From assembly GCA_965197635.1 (NCBI GenBank), contig CBDANN010000008.1:1426001-1490000 (forward strand): DNA of 64,000 nucleotides. The letters run 5' to 3'. This document shows positions 1-8,508 of the stretch, in pieces. Made by a program: the position numbers and the translations under genes. Numbering within the stretch: position 1 is the stretch's first letter; every line of letters begins with the position of its first letter. Source of the stretch: Bin87 sp965197635 (GTDB lineage: Bacteria; Chloroflexota; Dehalococcoidia; Lucifugimonadales; UBA3495). The notes beneath the pieces were generated by a model. It was given only the letters and a program-made list of their open reading frames with translations. It ran no database searches and was not told the origin of the DNA.

Positions 1-241
1 CGGTGAGCCCGTGAAGTCCGATGACTGAGCCCAAATCCAAGTCATCATCCCACAGAATGAATCCGTTGTCCCTAATTACGCCGAGACATGTGCCCTGCCG
101 AAGAAAAAAAACCACTCCCAAGTAATCCAGGATCTGCTTGGCTTCCTTCAGCATCCTTGCGGCAGTGGCTAGGTTCATCGGCTGCAAAACTGAGTACGAC
201 CTCTCCAAGGCCGCCTCATCGGATCCATTGCTTGGCATCAT
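1..241 (-). CDS. LicD/fukutin-like nucleotidyltransferase domain protein, N-terminal part (cut by window edge)
   Basis: Read on the minus strand from tandem ATG codons at 241/238, about 80 codons stay open to the window edge. The translation has a helical stretch (ARMLKEAKQILDYLG) followed by FLRQGTCLGVIRDNGFILWDDDLDLG-like sequence. This matches the LicD family hallmark, a short-chain GTLLGxxRxxxFIPWDDDxDxG motif whose Asp cluster binds metal and nucleotide. LicD-type enzymes attach phosphocholine or related phospho-groups to surface glycans; the exact substrate here cannot be known. A GGAAAGAG purine run lies just before the ATG pair. A strong promoter lies about 100 bp upstream. The C-terminal part is outside the window. 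Confidence 0.72.
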   Translation of the reverse strand, partial: MMPSNGSDEAALERSYSVLQPMNLATAARMLKEAKQILDYLGVVFFLRQGTCLGVIRDNGFILWDDDLDLGSVIGLHGLT

Positions 242-339
242 TCTCTTTCCTTACCCTGGCTCAAGTCTAAAACATCCAACTCGCGCCTCAGCTAAACTTA
301 GCGGATTTGCACCGACGAAACTCGACACTAGCAGCGAAC

Positions 340-368
340 ATCATAACATATCAAGTGACGTCTGTCAA
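340..368 (-). promoter_or_regulatory. sigma70-type promoter of the LicD-like gene
   Basis: On the minus strand, TTGACA (363-368) is followed by exactly 17 bases and TATGAT (340-345). This is a perfect -35 and a 5/6 -10 at optimal spacing, pointing at the LicD-like gene with a leader of about 90 bases. The MITE-like repeat at 381-502 ends only 12 bp upstream of the -35. Confidence 0.62.
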
Positions 369-380
369 GGGCGCAGCGAA

Positions 381-502
381 ACTGTAACTGTTCACGTTTG
401 AGGGGATCTGATCGGCCCACCGGTGCGATTCCGTACTTGGCCACCGCTGCATCAGGGGTCAAAAATCCCGTAGATCCCCGCAAGTGTGAACAGTTACCAG
501 TC
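381..502. repeat. MITE-like inverted repeat element
   Basis: Bases 381-408 (ACTGTAACTGTTCACGTTTG then AGGGGATC) are the imperfect reverse complement of 472-501 (AGATCCCC, CAAGTGTGAACAGTTACC). The arms are about 28 bp and enclose about 60 bp without an ORF. No convincing target duplication is visible. It sits between the LicD-like promoter and the IS1380 copy. Confidence 0.5.
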
Positions 503-505
503 CGA

Positions 506-543
506 AGCGTTGCTTGCCATCCTTAGCGTTGCTTGCCATCCTT
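506..543. repeat. Two tandem copies of a 19-bp unit beside IS1380
   Basis: The unit AGCGTTGCTTGCCATCCTT occurs at 506-524 and again at 525-543, perfectly repeated and ending at the TTAA that borders the IS1380 left end. It is too long for the usual 4-5 bp IS1380 target duplication, so it is a separate tandem duplication. Confidence 0.75.
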
Positions 544-545
544 AA

Positions 546-2256
546 ACCCCAATCCACCGAAAGGATGAGGTTGGTGTCGTGCTGAAGGGTTGAAAAAGTG
601 CTCCCGGCTTCGGGGATAATGGTTTGTGAGACACCAAACCAACCCGGAACAAGGAGCACCCAACGGATGCTACCACCTGAGCGCCTTGAGCGCATCCAGG
701 TCGCCTTCGACGATCACCGCCTGGTGGCCAACGCCGGACTGATCCTGCCGGTCACGCTGGCCCATCACCTGGGTCTGGGCGAACTGGTGGACCGCCACGT
801 TGACTTGGGAGATGCACCGGGTCGTGCGAATGCTGGGGACAAGATGCTGACCCTGGTGGCGTCGGCCCTGGCCGGTGGCGACTGCATCGACGACGCCGAC
901 GCGCTGCGCGCTGGCGGGACCGAGCAGGTGCTGGGCTGTGTGGTCAAGGCGCCGTCCACGTTGGGTACGTTCCTGCGGAGTTTCCGTTGGGGCCACGCGC
1001 GGCAGCTGGATCGGGTGAGCCGTGAGGCGCTGGCCCGAGCCTGGGGCGCCGGGGCCGGACCGGGCGATGATCCGTTGACCATCGACCTGGACTCCACCAT
1101 CTGTGAGACCTACGGTCCGGCCAAGGAAGGGGCGCGCCGCCACACCTACACCGGCCAGCGGGGCTATCACCCGCTGTTCGCCGTCGCCGCTGGCGCCGGC
1201 GACGTGCTGATGGCTCGGCTGCGCCAGGGCCGCGCCAACACCGCTCGCGGCGCGGCCCACTTCCTGCGAGAGACGGTAAGGCGAGTGCGCTGCGCCGGAG
1301 CCACCGGACCGCTCACCATGCGGGCCGACAGCGGCTTCTACAACCACGACATCGTCGCCGTCTGCCGCAAGATGAAGGTCCGCTTCTCCATCACCGTCCG
1401 CCAGCACGCCCAGTTGCGCAATCTCATCGCAGCCATACCTGAAGAGGACTGGACGCCCATCCCTTACTGGATGGAGGGCGCCGCCGACGTGGCCGAAACC
1501 AGCTACACTCCCTTCGCCAGTGAGCCCGATGCTGTGCCGGTGCGTCTCATCGTCCGAAGGGTGCAGCCCACGCCCAACTCCCAGCTGGCCCTCTTGGTCG
1601 ACTACAGCTATCACGGCTTCATCACCGATAGAGACGGCGACACCCTGGAACTGGAGGCCGATCATCGCCGCCACGCCGAGATCGAGAACGCCATCCGCGA
1701 CCTCAAGTACGGGGTGGGTCTCAACCACCTGCCCTCGGGCCGCTTCCCCGCCAACGCCGCCTGGCTGGCCGTCCAGACGATGGCCCACAACCTGGCCCGC
1801 TGGACCACGCGCCTCGGGCTGGGCGAGCCGGTGGCGACCACCAAGACCCTGCGCAGGCGCTTCTTCTCCCTGGCCGGACGCCTCACCCGCAAGGCACGCC
1901 GCCTCACTTTGCATCTCCCCCAGGGCTGGCCCTGGCGAAACCAGTTCAGCAGCGCCCTGGCCAGACTGCGCGCACTGCCACTCCCTTCTTGACCACGCCC
2001 GCGGCGTCTGACCTGTCCCCCAGATTACCTAACTGTCTGGCCCAGCCGCGCCAGGCTCGGCTCCTGATGGCCTCCGCCGGCGATCGGCGCTGAAAATCGC
2101 TTCCCGCGCCGCTACTACGGGTCGTCAACATCTCTTTGGACCGGCATCCACGCCCCACATCGTCCATTTCATCGGCATCAGGTCCCCGCCTGCCCGATCC
2201 CTGGTCCCTCATCCCTCCTCTGACCGCCGCCACGGTTTCCCTTCGGTGGATTCGGG
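546..2256 (+). mobile_element. IS1380-family insertion sequence, apparently complete
   Basis: The left end (547-564, CCCCAATCCACCGAAAGG) is inverted at the right end (2238-2256; reverse complement CCCGAATCCACCGAAGGG). Both ends are bordered by TTAA (542-545 and 2257-2260), a possible target duplication. Length of about 1.7 kb and one transposase ORF fit the family. It is inserted in an older IS4-type transposase remnant on its right. Confidence 0.8.
667..1992 (+). CDS. IS1380-family DDE transposase
   Basis: About 441 residues starting MLPPERLERIQVAFDDHRL. AAGGAG at 651-656 lies 10 bases before this ATG, so it is preferred over the ORF's first possible start at 598. Family features include DPLTIDLDSTICETYG near residue 140 (first Asp), TMRADSGFYNHDIV (second Asp) and the late HAEIENAIRDLKYGVGLNHLP segment with the catalytic Glu. 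The frame is intact to a TGA. A second, broken copy lies at 19359-20479 and its alignment supports the chosen start. It probably encodes an active enzyme. Confidence 0.88.
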   Translation: MLPPERLERIQVAFDDHRLVANAGLILPVTLAHHLGLGELVDRHVDLGDAPGRANAGDKMLTLVASALAGGDCIDDADALRAGGTEQVLGCVVKAPSTLGTFLRSFRWGHARQLDRVSREALARAWGAGAGPGDDPLTIDLDSTICETYGPAKEGARRHTYTGQRGYHPLFAVAAGAGDVLMARLRQGRANTARGAAHFLRETVRRVRCAGATGPLTMRADSGFYNHDIVAVCRKMKVRFSITVRQHAQLRNLIAAIPEEDWTPIPYWMEGAADVAETSYTPFASEPDAVPVRLIVRRVQPTPNSQLALLVDYSYHGFITDRDGDTLELEADHRRHAEIENAIRDLKYGVGLNHLPSGRFPANAAWLAVQTMAHNLARWTTRLGLGEPVATTKTLRRRFFSLAGRLTRKARRLTLHLPQGWPWRNQFSSALARLRALPLPS

Positions 2257-2260
2257 TTAA

Positions 2261-2857
2261 AGTACTGTTCCGGCTGCGTCCGGCGCCGATACATCCGGAC
2301 CGCCTGGCGATGGTCGGTCAGCAGCGATAACGGGTTTGGGGCCAGAACTGGATACGGCCTTTGGGCAGGGGATAGTTGCGCAACCGACCGCGTTAGTGCC
2401 CGGCCTGGACCACCACGTCGCCGCGGAGACGGATCACGTAGTCCACTGGGGAGCCGGTGTGATTGGGCATCTGTTGCTGGAAGCGGATGAGGCTGGCCCA
2501 CGCCGCCGCAAATAGACCGCAGCGAGCAGACCGTTGCGTCCCTGACCCAGATCAGACCAGTCAATCATGATCGGCGCCAGCCCCCGCAACCGCGCCGCCT
2601 GGCAGATGGGTCCCAGCAGCGCCGTCTGCACCGCCATGGTGTCAAAGCCAGTGTTGGACAGAAAGCGAAACAGCCACTTCTTGCGCTGGTGGTGGGAATA
2701 GGGCAACTGAACGCGCCAAGCCCGCACCAACACCGATATGGCCAGGGCACGACGATCCAGCACGGCCCCAGTGAGCCGGGCCAGATTGGTGCGGCGGGTA
2801 GCGCGCGACTGGGGCAACGAGTAACTCAGAAAAGCGGCGATGCAGTGGTACCATGAC
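2261..2857 (-). pseudogene. IS4-type transposase remnant, truncated by IS1380
   Basis: Minus-strand reading in several frames gives WYHCIAAFLSYSLPQSRATRRTNLARLTG, then LAPIMIDWSDLGQGRNGLLAAV (first DDE Asp), then WASLIRFQQQMPNHTGSPVDYVIRLRG, and finally MYRRRTQPEQYF, which looks like the catalytic-Glu region (RxRxxxExxF). The frame is broken by indels and a stop, and the IS1380 left by its right end directly after EQYF. The element's upstream end (about 2932) matches 37647-37830, so two remnants of one IS family are present. Confidence 0.62.
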
Positions 2858-2962
2858 TTGGTCGGCCTCCCCAGGCAGGGATGTGGCGGCTAACCCATTC
2901 CCTACCCGGAGAGACCGACCTTTTTCAACCTACCACCTCAAAGTGGGTACGCGTGAGCATAC

Positions 2963-3143
2963 AGGGCTATCGCACATGGATTTCGGAGACCGACCGAGGG
3001 GTGAATTGCTGTTTTTAACCGCCAATTTTGGGCAATTGAGGGCCTCAATTGCTGGATAGTAGGGTGATTCGGCTGGAAAGGGCCGCCGAAAAGCTCAGGA
3101 AGTCCAGATTTGAACCCTCGCAATTTTCATATGCGATAGCCCT
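2963..3143. repeat. 181-bp MITE with 12-bp target duplications
   Basis: The terminal inverted repeats are AGGGCTATCGCACATG (2963-2978) and CATATGCGATAGCCCT (3128-3143), 15 of 16 matching. GCGTGAGCATAC occurs immediately outside both ends (2951-2962 and 3144-3155) as an exact 12-bp direct repeat. The interior has no ORF. The element lies just upstream of the HesB-like gene's putative promoter. Confidence 0.8.
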
Positions 3144-3163
3144 GCGTGAGCATACCAGCGTGA

Positions 3164-3192
3164 TTGACGGGTTGTGCCAGGAGTGTTACGCT
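3164..3192 (+). promoter_or_regulatory. Possible promoter of the HesB-like gene
   Basis: TTGACG (3164-3169), 17 bases, then TACGCT (3187-3192). The -35 is good and the -10 is weak. It would start transcription about 60 bases before the gene and lies directly downstream of the MITE. Confidence 0.35.
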
Positions 3193-3261
3193 GGCGGCAC
3201 TATATGAATATGGGAATCCGCAACGGATTCTCTTTACGTGAGTTGTTCAGGAGTGACCACG

Positions 3262-3657
3262 ATGAACGTTACCCCTCTGGCCGTTGAGAAACTCAAGGAA
3301 GTTATTGATTCGGAGGACGAAGCCGGTTCCGCCTTGCGCGTTGTAGCCATGCCGGCCGGACATGGTTTGCAGTACATGCTAACCATGGAGAAGGACCACC
3401 AGCCGGATGACACCGTGCTGCGGATGGACGGGATGGAGTTCTTGTTGGACTCCGACAGCGCCCCATTCCTGGAAGAAGCCACCATCGACTACGTAGAGGA
3501 GTTTGGCGGCCGGGTCGGGTTCGTAATCAACAACCCGATGTACGCCGGCGGCGGATGTGGTTGTGGCGGTGGCGGCGGATGTGGTTGTGGCGGTGGCGGC
3601 GGCGGCGGATGTGGTTGCGGCAGTGGCGGTGGTGGTTGCGGTTGCGGCGGTCACTAG
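3262..3657 (+). CDS. IscA/HesB-like A-type carrier homologue with Gly-Cys-rich tail
   Basis: 131 residues. ATG at 3262 is preferred over GTG at 3238 because AGGAG at 3249-3253 is 8 bases away. Residues 1-92 follow the HesB/IscA fold: NVTPLAVEKLKEVI, the central LRVVAM strand, and MDGMEFLLDSDSAPFLEEATIDYV. In canonical A-type carriers the first ligand Cys sits in a GGCSG loop; here it is PAGHGL, so that Cys is absent (His34 nearby). The usual C-terminal SCGCG becomes a tail from residue 96 with four CGC units (Cys 99, 101, 107, 109, 117, 119, 126, 128) separated by glycine runs. It could bind iron, copper or zinc rather than transfer Fe-S clusters; the function is unproven. Confidence 0.72.
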   Translation: MNVTPLAVEKLKEVIDSEDEAGSALRVVAMPAGHGLQYMLTMEKDHQPDDTVLRMDGMEFLLDSDSAPFLEEATIDYVEEFGGRVGFVINNPMYAGGGCGCGGGGGCGCGGGGGGGCGCGSGGGGCGCGGH

Positions 3658-3728
3658 AATGAGACTTGGCGCAAGCCATTCCCGGCGTTTTTGATGCCGA
3701 CCGCATAGCTGCACCGAACGCGCGCACT

Positions 3729-3755
3729 CGCCCCGGCACCGTTCACGCCGGGGCG
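3729..3755. terminator. GC-rich hairpin after the HesB-like gene
   Basis: CGCCCCGGC (3729-3737) and GCCGGGGCG (3747-3755) form a perfect 9-bp stem with a 9-base loop about 70 bp after the HesB-like stop codon. No T-run follows, so it may be a terminator or mRNA-stabilising hairpin. The rest of 3658-3859 shows no gene. Confidence 0.4.
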
Positions 3756-3859
3756 AACGTATGTCTACGGCTTAAACGCCAATGTAGGCAGCGCTTCCTG
3801 TTGATTAATCGATCGGGAAATTGCCATCATTATGCAATAGCCCAATCAGGAGTTCGTTT

Positions 3860-4681
3860 ATGAACCTCTGGCGCAAGATTTCAACCGACCGCAACTTGAA
3901 CCTCTTGCGGCGCGATGTAGTTGCCTGGAACGAATTGCGTACGACGCGAGACCTCTCCGATACATCCTTTGCCAACTCACAATTGAGCGAAAAGGATTTG
4001 ACGTGGAGCAGCCTCGACAACCTGGACTTCAGCGGTTCCGACTTCAGCGGCGCCGACCTGCGCGGCGCTGACCTGCATCTGTGCGACCTGACGCGCGCCA
4101 ACTTTCAGAACGCCGACCTGCGCGGCGCTATCCTGCACGGAGCCACCCTCCGCCTGACAAATATGGCGGGCGCTAATCTCCAGGGATCCAATCTGAGCCG
4201 GGCGGACCTGAGCCAGATCAACCTGCGCGGTGCTGACCTGGGCTGGGCCGTACTACGCGGAACCTACTGCCACTATTCCGACTTTTCCGAGGCCAATTTG
4301 ACCTGGGCCGATCTGCAGTTGGCGAACCTCTCCAACTCCACCTTCTACAAAACGGTGCTTACGGAGGCGAACCTGGCCCGCACCAACCTGGCCCACGCCA
4401 ACTTCAATCTGGTGATGCTGGATCATACGGACCTCGACGAAGCCTTCGTCCACGATACCATCTTCGCCGCCCTGGACCTCTGTGGCGCGAAAAACCTTGC
4501 CTCCGTCCTTCACGAACCTTCCTCCATGCTCAGCATCGGTACCGATACTCTCATCAACACGCTGCAGAGCGCCGGCGGCAAATTCACGTCTGAACAGGAG
4601 GTATTCTTCTCCAAAGGCGGTATCTCGCTGGCCATGCTTTCATCCTTGCATACGCCCGCTGATTTGGTTACCGAACGCTGA
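3860..4681 (+). CDS. Pentapeptide-repeat protein
   Basis: 273 residues. The start at 3860 is preferred because AGGAG precedes it by 7 bases; the longer ORF start at 3821 lacks this. From about residue 48 to 210 it consists of A(D/N)LXX-type pentapeptides (FSGADLRGADLHLCDLTRAN and many similar), the signature of a right-handed quadrilateral beta-helix. About 60 C-terminal residues lie outside the repeats. Such proteins often bind other proteins or mimic DNA, but no partner can be inferred. There is no signal peptide. It stands alone, with its own ribosome site and about 125 bp before the next gene. Confidence 0.85.
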   Translation: MNLWRKISTDRNLNLLRRDVVAWNELRTTRDLSDTSFANSQLSEKDLTWSSLDNLDFSGSDFSGADLRGADLHLCDLTRANFQNADLRGAILHGATLRLTNMAGANLQGSNLSRADLSQINLRGADLGWAVLRGTYCHYSDFSEANLTWADLQLANLSNSTFYKTVLTEANLARTNLAHANFNLVMLDHTDLDEAFVHDTIFAALDLCGAKNLASVLHEPSSMLSIGTDTLINTLQSAGGKFTSEQEVFFSKGGISLAMLSSLHTPADLVTER

Positions 4682-4696
4682 TCAACCGCCGGCAAC

Positions 4697-4726
4697 CTGC
4701 CGATTTAGCGCCGGCGCGCGTATAAT
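4697..4726 (+). promoter_or_regulatory. Possible promoter of the gamma-glutamyltransferase gene
   Basis: A perfect -10 TATAAT lies at 4721-4726 with only a weak -35-like CTGCCG 18 bases upstream. It would give a leader of about 75 bases before the ATG at 4808. Confidence 0.35.
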
Positions 4727-4807
4727 CGCCCGAAACCATCAACCTTCACTCGGCAACCACCTGAATTGCGGCGCCTTTCAGCAAGCCGTCAAAGGAGCTC
4801 GGGCCAC

Positions 4808-6552
4808 ATGTCTGCTACACCCCACGGTATTCGCTATTCGGCTCATCGTCCCGTCGTCATGGGGCGCAACAGCATGGTCTGCGCAGGACATCCACTGGCG
4901 GCGCAAGCCGGAGTTTCCATCCTGCAAAAGGGCGGCAACGCCGTTGACGCCGCCATCGCCACCGCCGCCGCGCTCAACGTGGTGGAACCATTGATGTCCG
5001 GCATCGGCGGCGACGGGTTCATAATGACCTACCGGGCGGAGGACGACAGCCTCCGGGTGTGCAACGGCACCGGCGCAGCTCCCTACGGCGCGACACTGGA
5101 GCGGTACCGCGACGGCATCCCGATGAAGGGCATCCTCAGTGTGTCGGTGCCCGGCCTGCTGAACGCCTGGTTGGACGTCCATGACGCCCGTGGGTCATTG
5201 CCGCTGGCCGACGTGCTGGCCCCGGCAATCGCGCTGGCCGATGACGGCTTCCCGGTCACGCATTACCTGGCCGAGGCAATCGCCGGAGACTCGCTCCTGT
5301 GCGAGTTTCCCACCAGCCGCGCCATCTTCACCCGGAACGGTTCCGGCGAGCCGCTGCGCGCCGGCGACATCCTGAAGCAAAGCGACCTGGCCCGCACCCT
5401 CTCCGCCATCGCCAAGCACGGGCGGGACGTTTTCTACCGCGGCGCCATCGGCGAGGCCATCGTCCGTTTCAGCGAAGAGCAGGGCGGCCTGCTTACCCTG
5501 GCCGACCTCAACGATTGCTCCGCCCGCTGGCAGGAACCCATCTCCACCGACTACGGCGACTACACGGTGTACGAAGCGCCGCCCAACTCCAGCGGCCACA
5601 TCCTCCTCCAGGAACTGAACGTCATCGGGCAGCACGACATGGCGAGCATGGGGTTCGGTTCAGCAGAATCCATCCACCTGATGGTGGAGGCCAAGAAGAT
5701 GGCCTTCGCCGACCGGGAGGCTTACGTCGCCGACCCCGACTACATTGACGTCCCCCTGGCCGGAATGCTGTCGGCAGAGTACGCCAAGGAGCGGGCTGCT
5801 TCCATCGACCCGCAGCGCGCCGTTGAGAACGTAACCGCCGGCGACCCCTGGCGGCATCAGGCAGCGGAGCCGCGCCGGACGCCGGCCGGCGTGGGCGCCG
5901 GCCGCCGCGGCCCCCGCACCGAGCAGGAGGACACCACCTGCTTCGTGGTGGCCGACCGGGCCGGCAATGCCGTGTGCCAGTTGCAGAGCATCCAGAGCGG
6001 CTGGGGTCATCACTGGTGGCCGGCGATACCGGCATCCTGCTGAACAACCGGATGACCTACTGGCATCTGGACCCCGACCACGTGGACTGCCTCCAGCCCG
6101 GCAAGCGGGTGCGCCACACCATGAACCCGGTAATGGTGTTCCGTCGCGTGTCGGGATCGGGCAACGGCAGCGGAACCCCGGCCCGCCGTCTGACCTACGC
6201 GCTGGGCACCCCCGGAGCCGACTGCCAGGTGCAGAGCAACATGCAGGTCATCACTAACCTGGTTGACTACGGCATGACGGCGCAGGAAGCGGTGGAAGCC
6301 CCGCGCTGGAAGCACGTCGGCGATGGCACCGAGTCCACGATCCCCCACACCGCCGAGAACCGCCTGCTCATGGAGAGCAGGTTCGACCCGGCGGCGGTGC
6401 GCCAACTGCGCGGCATGGGCCACCCGGTACACGAGATCGACGCCTGGGACGGCGTAACCGGCCGAGAGATGGTGTTGTACATCGACCCGGAAACCGGCGC
6501 GATCCACGGCGCGGCGGACCCCCGCTACGACGGGTACGCGGTAGGGTACTGA
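4808..6552 (+). pseudogene. Gamma-glutamyltransferase-family (Ntn hydrolase) gene with one frameshift
   Basis: ATG 4808 follows AAAGGAG by 10 bases. Residues 1-400 match the GGT large chain: GRNSMVCAGHPLAAQAGVSI, KGGNAVDAAIATAAALNVVEP, SGIGGDGF. The self-cleavage site is EDTTCFVVAD, with the nucleophile Thr at about residue 376 and Cys where His is common. After LQSIQSGWG the frame breaks; the next frame continues SSLVAGDTGILLNNRMTYWHLDP and ends at 6552 in TGA. One G missing from the run at 6003-6006 restores a full-length protein of about 581 residues. The product would cleave gamma-glutamyl or related amide bonds; no signal peptide is evident. It is either a true frameshift mutation or a sequencing error. 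Confidence 0.82.
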
Positions 6553-6586
6553 GAGCCGCCGCGCCGGCTGGCCGTATCTACAAAAG

Positions 6587-6615
6587 TTGACAGTGTTAAC
6601 GGTACGGTGTACGTT
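6587..6615 (+). promoter_or_regulatory. Possible promoter of the DUF3800 gene
   Basis: TTGACA (6587-6592), 17 bases, TACGTT (6610-6615). The -35 is perfect and the -10 is weak. It lies about 80 bp before the GTG at 6693. Confidence 0.4.
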
Positions 6616-6692
6616 TTCTCCATACGGTTGGGAGGGCCGACCTGTAATGCGGTCCGTCAAGACGTGGATCTTGCCCGGCCGTCCTTTTTATC

Positions 6693-7457
6693 GTGCATCT
6701 GCTCTACCTTGACGACGCCGGTTCCGTTGGCAACCCGTAGGATAAGCATTTCGTCCTCGCCGGCATCGCGGTATTTGAACGCCAATCTTATTGGCTTCAG
6801 CTCGAGTTGGATAGGCTGGCCGGAGATTTGGCGCTACAGCTTGGTAACCCTACGCCCCAAAGCCTTGAGTTTCACGGAAACCCGATACGGAAAGGTGATG
6901 GCTGGTGGCGGAAGATGCAGCCAGAAGAACGCCGTTCGGTAATCATCGACGCTCTCCTGACCGCACGATCTTTACGTGGACAATGGGAATTGTTTGGTGC
7001 GGTGGTCGATAAGGGTGCGCTATCGCCGGAAGACCCAGTCGAATACGCCTTCGAGCAGATTTCAAGCCGATTTGACCAATTCTTGGGCCGCCTGTATCGG
7101 CGGGGACACGGTCCGCAGCGCGGGTTAATCGTTTTGGATAAGCCGGAAAAATCAACCCAAGAAACCCGCCTGCAACATTTGGCATCTGAATATAGGACGT
7201 TCGGCAACCGTTGGGGCACAATGCGCAACCTGGTCGACGTACCATTTTTCGTCGACTCCAGAGCGACCCGCCTCATCCAATACGCTGACCTGGTTTCATA
7301 TGCCTTATGGCGGAAATTCGAACAAGATGATAGCGAATTCTTCAACGCCATCTCAAGTTACTTCGACCGCGAAGGCGGCATCGTCCACGGTCTGCATCAT
7401 TACCGGAACCTTGCTGACCCCTGCGATTGTCCTGGGTGCGTTTCACGGCTTCCATAA
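6693..7457 (+). pseudogene. DUF3800 family protein with in-frame TAG at codon 16
   Basis: From GTG 6693 the frame reads VHLLYLDDAGSVGNP, then TAG (6738-6740), then DKHFVLAGIAVFERQSYWLQLELDRLAG and on to a stop at 7457. The N-terminal YLDDAGS and later RLIQYADLVSYALWRKFE are typical DUF3800 motifs, an RNase H-like fold of uncertain role often near phage or restriction genes. Apart from the TAG there are about 254 open codons. Translation from an internal ATG (6807) would lose the first catalytic-type Asp pair. It is either a nonsense mutation or read through. Confidence 0.68.
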
Positions 7458-7570
7458 TTCTGCCGGCGGAGCCGATTGTTTGCTACCGCCGTCCCTAAGC
7501 CATACAATGGTATCACCCTCCGGGGAAGCGCCTGTCGCTCCATTACCGCCCGGAGTAATGGGTGAACTCG

Positions 7571-8059
7571 ATGCGAATGCCCGGACAACGCCGAAGCCAA
7601 GAGCCCGACGAGGTTGGCCAACGCGCCGGTCTGTTCGCCGAGGCCATTCGCGACGGCGACATGGACCTTGCCTGGTCCATGCTCTCCAAGGAAACTCGTG
7701 GCATGCGCTTGGGAGTCTGGGCCACCCGCCTGAACATCGATATGCAGGTGGCCTACCGCGCCGCCTACGATGCCAACCACCCCATGCGCGATTCAATGAT
7801 GGACGACTTCCGTACCACCGTCCTGCGCCTGTGGCCCCTGGAAGACCTTTCCGAACTGGCCGCCGCACCCACTCGCTACGTGGATGACCAGCACGCTTTC
7901 GTATTCCTGCCCTTCGGCGTAACTGACGAAACCGTGGTGCAGCGCAGCCGCCTGATGTCCGGCCTGATGATCCCCATGCTGTTGGAGGATGCCCAATGGC
8001 AGATTGACCTCCCCGGCTGGCGTTTCCTGGACACGTCCGGTCAGCAAGGCAATGGCTAG
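7571..8059 (+). CDS. Hypothetical protein
   Basis: About 162 residues. GTG 7562, ATG 7571 and ATG 7577 are all possible starts; 7571 is chosen because GGGTGA lies about 6 bases before it. The sequence is soluble, with a helical AGLFAEAIRDGDMDLAWSMLSKETRGMRLG segment resembling domains that begin with an accumulated-dose or DUF4878/SnoaL-like helix. I do not recognise a family with confidence. It overlaps the next gene by 8 bases (ATGGCTAG) and probably heads the operon running to 11992. Confidence 0.6.
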   Translation: MRMPGQRRSQEPDEVGQRAGLFAEAIRDGDMDLAWSMLSKETRGMRLGVWATRLNIDMQVAYRAAYDANHPMRDSMMDDFRTTVLRLWPLEDLSELAAAPTRYVDDQHAFVFLPFGVTDETVVQRSRLMSGLMIPMLLEDAQWQIDLPGWRFLDTSGQQGNG

Positions 8060-8453
8060 GCAGCCCGCTCGCACTCGTTCCCGAGGCGGGCGCAAGGACC
8101 AACTGCCCACCGCCCACTCAACCACGGACGATCCCAAAGAAGCTCCCGACCGCCGCCGCAGACGCGCCGGCACGGACGTCGGCGTCTGCGACCTGTGCGA
8201 ACGGGCCGTTGAGCGGTTCACCGTGCATCACCTGGTACCACGGGCCCGGGGCGGCAACCACGGGCCGACGGCGTTGCTCTGCCCCACCTGCCACCGGCAG
8301 GTTCACGCCATGTTTTCAGTGACCACGCTGGCCGAAGAGCTGTACAGCGTGGAACTGCTGCGGGCCAACCGCCGCGTCGCCGACTTCCTCCGCTGGATGC
8401 AAAAGCAGCGCGGCACGACGTTCCGGGTGCGGCGGGCGCGGGAGCGAGGATGA
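8052..8453 (+). CDS. HNH endonuclease-domain protein
   Basis: 133 residues. The N-terminus is basic and disordered (about residues 1-40, Arg/Lys-rich). The HNH domain follows: CDLC (46-49), VHHLVPRARGGNH with HH at 59-60 and Asn 69, CPTC (77-80) and a His at 85. This is the zinc-stabilised beta-beta-alpha metal fold of McrA-like nucleases. The C-terminal 40 residues are helical (FLRWMQKQRG). It probably cuts DNA; no restriction or phage partner is adjacent, so it may be solitary or a domesticated intron-type nuclease. Its start overlaps the preceding gene. Confidence 0.78.
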   Translation: MARQPARTRSRGGRKDQLPTAHSTTDDPKEAPDRRRRRAGTDVGVCDLCERAVERFTVHHLVPRARGGNHGPTALLCPTCHRQVHAMFSVTTLAEELYSVELLRANRRVADFLRWMQKQRGTTFRVRRARERG

Positions 8454-8508
8454 CTTCACCAAATCCGCTCGTGTTATGATTCCGTAAAAGATAAGTGAGC
8501 ACACCGCT

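Noticed and set aside
506..543. The 19-bp tandem pair as a CRISPR or as the IS1380 target duplication
   Set aside because: Only two units without spacers, and far longer than the 4-5 bp duplication of that family.
670..1914. Long minus-strand ORF of 414 codons opposite the IS1380 transposase
   Set aside because: It is an antisense shadow produced by GC-rich codon periodicity; composition is Gly/Val/Ala-rich without motifs, while the plus strand is a clear transposase.
2963..3143. The AGGGCTATCGCA inverted pair as a terminator or riboswitch
   Set aside because: The arms are 150 bp apart and flanked by exact 12-bp direct repeats, which is the mark of a transposed element.
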